Assembly: GCA_947646915.1 (NCBI GenBank)
Contig: CANSII010000007.1
Span: 1 to 63,004, forward strand
Origin: an uncultured Clostridium sp.
GTDB lineage: Bacteria; Bacillota; Clostridia; TANB77; CAG-508
DNA: 63,004 nucleotides
Direction: 5' to 3'
Positions 57,433 through 63,004 of this stretch are shown piece after piece. Below the pieces are notes generated by a model. It did not search any database, was not told the DNA's origin, and saw only the letters and a list, made by a program, of their open reading frames with translations. A program made the translations under genes and the position numbers. The number at the start of each line of letters is the position of its first letter. The first letter of the stretch is position 1.

Positions 57433-58071
57433 TTAGAAATATTTTATAAATTTTTTCAGTAAATTAGTAGATATTAAAATTTCTATAATAGCAGATATAC
57501 ATAAAAGCAATAACATAACTATTGAAAAAATCGTATGTCTTAATACTTCTATTTTTATATTTTCTTTTTTTCTATCTTTTACAATGGATTTATATAATTT
57601 AAAACCACTAACTGCTATTGCAATAATTGCTGGTATAAATATTAAGTTTTGTAATAATAATGTTGAAAATACAAATAATATTCCTTTTTGAAATCCCATT
57701 ATTACTATTATTGTAGAAATTGTATATCCTAAGCAAAAACCTCTATACAATATTATTCCAAATACTACTGGTATTCCAATTACAGTTGTTCCAAAAAACC
57801 ATAATATTAGTGCTAAAATTAAATTTTCTATTAATGATGTTTTTATTAATATCATACTTTGTAGATTTTCTATATTATCTACTTTTTCTATAAAAGTATT
57901 CATATAAGTTGATATTTCTGTTATTTGTGATTCTTGAGTGTTATTTATAAACATTACTCCTAAAAATATTCCTATTATAAAGATTAATGTTACTAATACA
58001 TATTCTTTACTATTATTTTTAATATGTTCTAAAACTATTTTTTTAATATTAACTCTTTTATTTTTGCTCAT
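57433..58071 (-). CDS. spoIIM: Stage II sporulation protein M
   Basis: Membrane component of the DMP engulfment machinery. About five transmembrane helices; the conserved segment FFGTTVIGIPVVFGIILYRG and GFCLGYTISTI identify the family. Length 212 aa. Ribosome binding site GGAG. Located between xerD and endoQ. Confidence 0.92.
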   Translation of the reverse strand: MSKNKRVNIKKIVLEHIKNNSKEYVLVTLIFIIGIFLGVMFINNTQESQITEISTYMNTFIEKVDNIENLQSMILIKTSLIENLILALILWFFGTTVIGIPVVFGIILYRGFCLGYTISTIIVIMGFQKGILFVFSTLLLQNLIFIPAIIAIAVSGFKLYKSIVKDRKKENIKIEVLRHTIFSIVMLLLLCISAIIEILISTNLLKKFIKYF

Positions 58072-58140
58072 TTAAAAACTCCTTATCAAAACACATTTAT
58101 ACATAATGTGTATTCAATAAAGAGTATTTTAGAACTATAA

Positions 58141-58271
58141 AATGTCCAAAGGGGACGTTTCTTTTTGGACATTTTGTCCATTTTTGCCAATGTCCAAAGG
58201 GGACTGTTCCCTTTTAAGTCAGCTGTTAAAGCTTGCTTGTTACAGATGACTTATGCAGAGCTGGACATTAT
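58141..58271. repeat. Family 2 hairpin repeats, two units plus inverted tail
   Basis: TGTCCAAAGGGGACGTTTC with CTTTTTGGACA, then a second TGTCCAAAGGGGACTG. Next come AAGTCAGCTGTTAAAGC and its partial complement and AGCTGGACATTA. On the minus strand the last unit starts at the endoQ stop (TAATGTCC). Confidence 0.75.
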
Positions 58272-59455
58272 ATTATTTTACCATAAATTCCTCCACCACC
58301 AGACTGAACCTTTGCATTCCCGCTTCTTGCTCTATCAATTGCATTTGCAACTTTTTCTCCAACAACTGATTCTATATCATCTTTTGAAAGCTTATGTAAT
58401 ATATTCATTTCTGTTTCAAAAGTATGTAAAAGTTTCTCAATTGTTCTTCCTCCAACACCAGGAATAAATCCAAGTGGAACTTGATATATATATGGTGGTC
58501 TATTTTTTGGGCTTTTAGTTTGTTTTTTATCTTTTATTAATTCTATTCTATCAAAAACTCCAAATGTGACTTTTGTACTTCCACATTTAGGGCATTCTGA
58601 GATTGGCTCTTTTGTTTCTATTGTGTTATTACATTCGTCACAATAAGTTCTATGATATTTTCCAAGTTTTGGATCTAATCCATAATTTGCAATTATTTTC
58701 CTACCTTCTTCATTTTTCAATGCTTTTACTATTTCTTTAAATGATATATCTTCAACTTGCATTTTATTATATTCTCTTGCTATTTTTGGTAGTGAATGTG
58801 CATCTGAGTTTGTTAAAAATGTTTTATTTTCTAATTCTGATATTTCATCTGCTAAATATGTATCTGAACTTAATCCTAATTCTACTGCAAATATTTTATC
58901 ATATTTTTCTTTAAATATATCTTGTAATCTATCTACACAATTCCCATAGTAACTTTTAAATGGCGTAAATACATGTGCTGGTATTAATATTCCATTGTAT
59001 TTTTCTACAATATCTATTAATTCATATCCTGATATATTTGATCTTTGTGTACTTAGTGTGATATTTTTTATATGTTTACTCATTTCTTTTGAAAATGCTT
59101 TTATGTCTTTTAAATACGGAAAAAAACATACATTATGTGCCGCTCCACTTTTCCCATTTCTTCCTTTTTCTGATGTTTCTACTTCACTTCCTAATAATAT
59201 ACATACTTTGTCTTTATATATTATTCCTCCATCTTTTAATTCATAGGCTTCTCCTGTTTTTAAAAAGTTCTCTATGTCTTCTATTACATATGGTGAGGCA
59301 CAATCTATTATTCCTACTACATTTATTCCTTTTCTTTCTTCGCATTCTTTTGCTATGTTTGCAAAGTTTAAACTTTTTGCTGCTGTTATTTTTATTGGTT
59401 TTCCATTTTCAGTTCTTCCAATATGTACATGTAAATCTGCAAATATTTCATACAT
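58268..59455 (-). CDS. Endonuclease Q (PHP-domain DNA repair nuclease)
   Basis: PHP-type metal site at the start (FADLHVHIG, residues about 4-12), GSEVETSE, and TNSDAHS. A zinc-finger CDEC with CPKC lies at about 275-295, then a helix-hairpin-helix tail (IPGVGGRTIEKLL). Family known as EndoQ in archaea and some Bacillales and clostridia; it cuts beside deaminated bases. I placed the start at ATG 59455. About 395 aa. Confidence 0.88.
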   Translation of the reverse strand: MYEIFADLHVHIGRTENGKPIKITAAKSLNFANIAKECEERKGINVVGIIDCASPYVIEDIENFLKTGEAYELKDGGIIYKDKVCILLGSEVETSEKGRNGKSGAAHNVCFFPYLKDIKAFSKEMSKHIKNITLSTQRSNISGYELIDIVEKYNGILIPAHVFTPFKSYYGNCVDRLQDIFKEKYDKIFAVELGLSSDTYLADEISELENKTFLTNSDAHSLPKIAREYNKMQVEDISFKEIVKALKNEEGRKIIANYGLDPKLGKYHRTYCDECNNTIETKEPISECPKCGSTKVTFGVFDRIELIKDKKQTKSPKNRPPYIYQVPLGFIPGVGGRTIEKLLHTFETEMNILHKLSKDDIESVVGEKVANAIDRARSGNAKVQSGGGGIYGKII

Positions 59456-59525
59456 TTTTATCACTCTTTCTATTTTTTCTTTAAAAATACAATTATTTGT
59501 TACTAAAAACTAATATATATTAAAT

Positions 59526-59546
59526 AAGACGACATTTTGTCGCCTA
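59526..59546 (-). terminator. Short hairpin after the 92-aa gene
   Basis: GGCGACAAAATGTCGTC on the minus strand, with CGACA and TGTCG pairing, followed by TTATTTAA. Modest stability. Confidence 0.5.
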
Positions 59547-59825
59547 TTACATTATAATTTCTACATCACTATTTTCTTTTGATAATTCTTTTAGTATTTC
59601 TTGTCCTAAATTTTTATTAGGATTTACTTTTTCTCCCAATAATTCCTGTTGTGTATTTTTTGTAAACATTGATGTTTTATTATTTATCTTATCAATTGCT
59701 AAATATACAAGATTTTCAAATTTTCTTAATAATCCCCCAATGATTCTACTTAACGAATATTCTTCACATATTTTTTTTAAAGCTCCAAATGGTGTTCTCT
59801 TAACATATCCCATTTTCTCATCCAT
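59547..59825 (-). CDS. Hypothetical protein (92 aa)
   Basis: Small protein with a basic N-terminal half (GYVKRTPFGALKKICEEYSL) and an acidic end; no membrane segment or signal. The start codon shares one base with the stop of the upstream gene (TAATG), so the two are coupled. No family recognised. Confidence 0.65.
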   Translation of the reverse strand: MDEKMGYVKRTPFGALKKICEEYSLSRIIGGLLRKFENLVYLAIDKINNKTSMFTKNTQQELLGEKVNPNKNLGQEILKELSKENSDVEIIM

Positions 59826-60382
59826 TAAACTTCAACCTCCTCCATAGCATTTACAAATTCTTTAAATTTTTCTAAAAATCTATTTTCTTTTCCTTTTAAA
59901 TTCTCTTCTTCTAATTGAACTAGTGCTTTCTTTGGTGCATATCCTGCTCTTTCTGGTCTGTCTAATAACATTCCTCCAAAATTATCAACTAATTCTAATA
60001 CATCACTTTCAGGTTCTCTAGGTTGACTGCCACTATATCTATTAACTTGCTCACATATTCTGCAAAATTTTTCATCAAAGCCTAACGTTGCAAGAAACTC
60101 TGCTCCATTTTTTGCGTAATTATGCAAACTATCTAAACTTTGTGGTCCATCTATTTTTTTACAATTACATAATAGCATTGCTGTTAATACCAAGTTTTCA
60201 TCTACTTCTATTTCTGAGTATCTTAAAAACATTTTTGCTATTTCTGCTTTAAATATTATTGTGTTATTAAAGAATATTGTTATTCCTTTTCTTTCTTTTA
60301 ATAGTCTTTGTAATCTATTTAATATGTCCATTTTTCCTATTAAATCTTGCTCATTTAATAAATAATCGGCTAATGTCTCCAT
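59825..60382 (-). CDS. Hypothetical protein (185 aa), possibly HD-like
   Basis: Helical protein with LHNYAKNGAEFLATLGFDEKF and ICEQVNRY in the middle, an arrangement somewhat like degenerate HD-domain phosphohydrolases, but the His-Asp metal pair is not visible. The C-terminus is acidic. Ribosome binding site GGAG before the ATG. It forms a two-gene unit with the 92-aa protein. Function unknown. Confidence 0.65.
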   Translation of the reverse strand: METLADYLLNEQDLIGKMDILNRLQRLLKERKGITIFFNNTIIFKAEIAKMFLRYSEIEVDENLVLTAMLLCNCKKIDGPQSLDSLHNYAKNGAEFLATLGFDEKFCRICEQVNRYSGSQPREPESDVLELVDNFGGMLLDRPERAGYAPKKALVQLEEENLKGKENRFLEKFKEFVNAMEEVEV

Positions 60383-60510
60383 ATCTGCTCATCTCCAACT
60401 TTTTATTTTATCTCTAATTTTATTATAATTTAATAGGTTTTATTTTGCAACACTTTTTGTAAATGTAATAAAAATGTAATATATAATAAAAAACAAAACT
60501 TAAAGATATA

Positions 60511-60945
60511 CTATAATTGTTTTATGGCATTTCTTGCTAGTTCATCACATCTATTATTAAACTCATTATCACTATGTCCTTTTACTTTTATAAAATTAAC
60601 CTTATGTTTTTTTGTTAGATCATATAATTCTTGCCAAATTTCCTTATTTTTAACTGGTTCTTTACTAGCTGTTTGCCAATTGTTTTTTTGCCAATTATAT
60701 ATCCATCCTTTTAAAAATCCATTAACTAAATATGCACTATCACTATATAATTCTACTTCACAATCAAATTTTAGCATCTTTAAACTTTCTAATGCTGCTG
60801 TAAGTTCCATTATGTTATTTGTTGTATTTTTGCTCCCTCCTGATATTTCTTTTTTTACATCTTTATACATAAGTATTGCTCCCCATCCCCCTGGTCCTGG
60901 GTTTCCTGAACATGCTCCATCTGTGTATATTATTACTTTTTCCAT
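60511..60945 (-). CDS. rnhA: Ribonuclease HI
   Basis: Degrades RNA in RNA-DNA hybrids. Acidic catalytic residues are all present: [17 protein letters not shown] (Asp about 8), [13 protein letters not shown] (Glu), [11 protein letters not shown] (Asp) and a C-terminal [15 protein letters not shown] (Asp). Length 144 aa. It starts after AGGAA. Identification is firm. Confidence 0.96.
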   Translation of the reverse strand: MEKVIIYTDGACSGNPGPGGWGAILMYKDVKKEISGGSKNTTNNIMELTAALESLKMLKFDCEVELYSDSAYLVNGFLKGWIYNWQKNNWQTASKEPVKNKEIWQELYDLTKKHKVNFIKVKGHSDNEFNNRCDELARNAIKQL

Positions 60946-60979
60946 TTATAAATTCCTTTCTAATATAAAACTATTAATC

Positions 60980-61053
60980 TTTAAGTTTTGGTTTTTTACT
61001 ATAATAATTTGATTATACTAAAAAGATATTTTTGCAAAAAACCGAAACTAAAA
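60980..61053 (+). repeat. Core-less mini-element with family 1 outer ends
   Basis: TTTAAGTTTTGGTTTTTT and AAAAAACCGAAACTAAAA are inverted ends enclosing about 40 AT-rich bases (ATTTTTGC precedes the right end as in the full copies). It lies between rnhA and tmcAL. Confidence 0.75.
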
Positions 61054-61132
61054 ATGTTACTATCATTGTAATTAAAACTATTTTATGTTATTATATCAAT
61101 ATAATAAAAAAATAACAAGATTGAAAGAATTT

Positions 61133-61189
61133 TTTAAGTTTTGTTTTTACTTTACTAATTTTATTATAGAAAAAAGCCGAAACTTAAAA
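61133..61189 (+). repeat. Second core-less mini-element, abutting the tmcAL start
   Basis: TTTAAGTTTTGTTTTTAC at the left, and TAGAAAAAAGCCGAAACTTAAAA, here split as TAGAAAAAAGCC and GAAACTTAAAA, at the right. Its end coincides with the first in-frame ATG of tmcAL. Confidence 0.7.
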
Positions 61190-61206
61190 TGAAAGAAGGT
61201 GCAAAA

Positions 61207-62442
61207 ATGTTGAGTAATATTTTAGGAATAATAGCAGAATACAACCCATTTCATAATGGTCATCTACATCATATACAAGAATCAAAAAAACTTACAGATT
61301 CAGACTTCTGTGTAGCTGTAATAAGTGGTAATTTTACTCAACGTGGCTCAACATCCATAATTGATAAATGGGAAAAAACAAAAATGGCACTTTCAAATGG
61401 AATTGACTTAGTTATCGAACTTCCTGTTTTATACTCAATTTCTAGTGCTGAAAATTTTGCAGATGGTGCAATAAAAATACTAAATTCATTAGGTATAATA
61501 GATTACCTTTCTTTTGGAGCAGAAACTGCTGATATTCCTACATTAAAAACAATTGCCAATGTTTTATATGATGAGCCAAAAGAATATAAATCAATTCTTT
61601 CTCATGAATTGGAAAAAGGTATTTCATTTCCTAAAGCTCGTGAAAATGCTTTAATGATGTATTTAAATGATATTAGAAAATTTGCTAAAATTGTTTCTTC
61701 TCCTAATAATATTTTAGGAATTGAATATTTAAAAGCTCTCAAAAAGTACAATAGTAATATTATACCTATAGCTATTCCTAGATTTGAGTCAAAATACAAT
61801 AGTTCTTCTTTTTCTAATAATATTGCTAGTAGTACAGCTATAAGAAATTTGGTTAAAAATAAAAGTTTTGATATAATAAAACGATTAATTCCATCATCTT
61901 CATTTTCAATTTTGATAGATAATATTAAAAATGGTCATATTGTTGAAGATATAAATATTTTTGAAAAAGAAATTATATATATTTTGAGGAAAATGTCTAT
62001 TGAAGAAATTTCTAATTTGCCTGATGTTTCTGAAGGACTTGAATATTCTATTAAAAATGCTTCAAATTCTTGTAATAGTATAGTTGAATTTTTAGATATT
62101 ATAAGTTCTAAAAGATATCCTTCAACAAGATTTCAACGCATTCTACTTTATTCTTTACTAGATATAACAAAAAAAGATATGCTTCTTTCTAAAAAAAGCA
62201 TACCTTATGTTAGAGTTTTAGGTTTTAATGATAATGGTAAAAGATTAATTTCAGAAATTAAAAGGAGTAATCCAAAAGTTCAATTAGTTACTTCTGTAAA
62301 AAAATTTTTAGATGATAATCCAAATAAAAGTTTAAAGAATTTGATTGAAAAGGATATTTTTGCAACTAATGTTTATTCTATTGGTTTTGAGTATGATTCT
62401 TTTAATAATTTAGATTTTACTCATAAATTTATAAAAAAATAA
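61207..62442 (+). CDS. tmcAL: tRNA(Met) cytidine acetate ligase
   Basis: Acetylates the wobble cytidine of elongator tRNA-Met using acetate and ATP. The nucleotidyltransferase site is GIIAEYNPFHNGHLHHI with the HxGH motif; VISGNFTQRG, FGAETADI and SSTAIRNLVK follow. I chose the ATG at 61207 after GAAGGTG; the ATG at 61189 lies against a mini-element. About 411 aa. The TAA stop runs into a family 2 hairpin. Codon endings drift from A to T along the gene. Confidence 0.9.
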   Translation: MLSNILGIIAEYNPFHNGHLHHIQESKKLTDSDFCVAVISGNFTQRGSTSIIDKWEKTKMALSNGIDLVIELPVLYSISSAENFADGAIKILNSLGIIDYLSFGAETADIPTLKTIANVLYDEPKEYKSILSHELEKGISFPKARENALMMYLNDIRKFAKIVSSPNNILGIEYLKALKKYNSNIIPIAIPRFESKYNSSSFSNNIASSTAIRNLVKNKSFDIIKRLIPSSSFSILIDNIKNGHIVEDINIFEKEIIYILRKMSIEEISNLPDVSEGLEYSIKNASNSCNSIVEFLDIISSKRYPSTRFQRILLYSLLDITKKDMLLSKKSIPYVRVLGFNDNGKRLISEIKRSNPKVQLVTSVKKFLDDNPNKSLKNLIEKDIFATNVYSIGFEYDSFNNLDFTHKFIKK

Positions 62443-62475
62443 TGTCCAAAAGGGACGCTTCCTTTTGGACATTAC
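62442..62475. terminator. Family 2 hairpin repeat between convergent genes
   Basis: AATGTCCAAAAGGGACGC pairs with CTTCCTTTTGGACATT. It starts at the tmcAL stop (TAATGTCC) and lies before the end of the LPNTG gene. Confidence 0.75.
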
Positions 62476-62480
62476 TTAAA

Positions 62481-62852
62481 TTATAAATGTTTGTAATCTT
62501 GAATTTTCTTATACGCATATACAGCTGATATACCTAATACAACCACTAATATTGCAATTGGCATTGAATCTCCTATTCCTGTATTTGGTAACGCTGAATT
62601 ATTTGTAGTATTATTATTTACTGTATTATTAGTTGTTAACACTGTATTGTTTCTTGGTATAGTATTGTTTCCTATTAGATTGTTTTCTTCTGATAAACTA
62701 CTTCCTCCTGAAGTAGTATTATTCGTTGAATTATTTAATGTTTGTGATAAATCTTGAAATGTATCTTCAGCAAAAACTTGACTTGATGCAACAATAACAA
62801 TTAAAACTATTAATATACCTAAAATTAATTTTCCAATTTTTGACTCACTCAT
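62481..62852 (-). CDS. LPxTG-anchored small surface protein
   Basis: Signal peptide (GILIVLIVIVASSQVFA, cleaved near residue 28), a short Asn/Thr/Ser-rich extracellular stretch, then the sorting signal LPNTG (about residue 89), a hydrophobic span (MPIAILVVVLGISAVYAY) and a Lys-containing tail. It would be attached to peptidoglycan by a sortase encoded elsewhere. The mature part is only about 60 residues, so it may be a spacer or a truncated adhesin. Ribosome binding site AGGAGAG. Confidence 0.85.
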   Translation of the reverse strand: MSESKIGKLILGILIVLIVIVASSQVFAEDTFQDLSQTLNNSTNNTTSGGSSLSEENNLIGNNTIPRNNTVLTTNNTVNNNTTNNSALPNTGIGDSMPIAILVVVLGISAVYAYKKIQDYKHL

Positions 62853-63004
62853 AAATTTCTCTCCTTTATCAATTTTATTATTCTACAACTAAATATAATT
62901 ATACCATATTTTTTACGGAAATGCAAATTTTTATTTTCTTAAATAGTGTAATGAAAATTGCAATATTAATTGCACGCTTTTTTCTTAAAAATTAAAAATC
63001 TTTA
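62853..63004. other. Window end, no gene seen
   Basis: AT-rich sequence upstream of the LPNTG gene; promoters are likely but cannot be singled out. Confidence 0.4.

Overview
The window is AT-rich DNA from a spore-forming, low-GC Firmicute, most likely an uncultured gut-type Clostridia; I cannot name a species. Supporting signs are spoVAC/AD/AE and spoIIM, a secretin-less type IV pilus locus of Gram-positive type, an LPNTG cell-wall anchor protein, clostridial gene orders (ftsEX with M23 hydrolases and ctpA; infC-rpmI-rplT; xerD-spoIIM-endoQ) and strong purine-rich ribosome binding sites. Most genes lie on the minus strand. No rRNA, tRNA or CRISPR array was recognised.

Layout: 0.3-2.6 kb, small orphan ORFs and a PepV-type peptidase; 2.7-12.8 kb (-), ftsH, a DUF1189 protein, alanine racemase, FemX-like transferase, lysS, obgE, an unknown, trpS; 13.5 kb (+), dapA; 14.5-17.7 kb (-), rimO, RNase G, pth; 18-19.1 kb, a broken PD-(D/E)XK transposase-family gene and hairpin repeats; 19.2-22.75 kb (-), dnaE; 22.9-27.5 kb (-), a surface-polysaccharide cluster; 27.9 kb (+), deoD; 28.6-40.3 kb (-), a large pilin-like protein, greA, pgsA, the ctpA/M23/M23/ftsX/ftsE division-hydrolase cluster, two unknowns, a half transketolase and a ROK kinase; 40.5-50.3 kb (-), the pil operon; rsmB; 52.4-54.8 kb (+), a dodecin-spoVAC-spoVAD-spoVAE operon; 54.8-61 kb (-), rplT, rpmI, infC, xerD, spoIIM, endoQ, two unknowns, rnhA; then tmcAL (+) and an LPNTG surface protein (-).

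The outstanding observation concerns decoding. dnaE is interrupted by four +1 frameshifts and obgE by one. All five are the same event: one extra C directly before a GGA codon for a conserved glycine, so that the zero frame shows CGG followed by A. I found no in-frame CGG in any other confidently called gene; two doubtful mini-ORFs carry one each. Skipping one base at each CGGA restores complete, well-conserved proteins of 1180 and 424 residues. The two truly decayed genes here (18.0 and 52.0 kb) have ordinary indels unrelated to CGG. This points to efficient +1 frameshifting, or four-base decoding as glycine, at an otherwise unused CGG codon.

The second theme is a dense set of interspersed repeats. 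The largest family has a shared core carried between two different pairs of terminal inverted repeats, and includes three exact 140-bp tandem copies inside the pil locus. Other families are short hairpins and GAGGTCAGA-type repeats that often begin at a gene's stop codon. One GAGGTCAGA-like array lies in frame inside dnaE as four 7-residue repeats.
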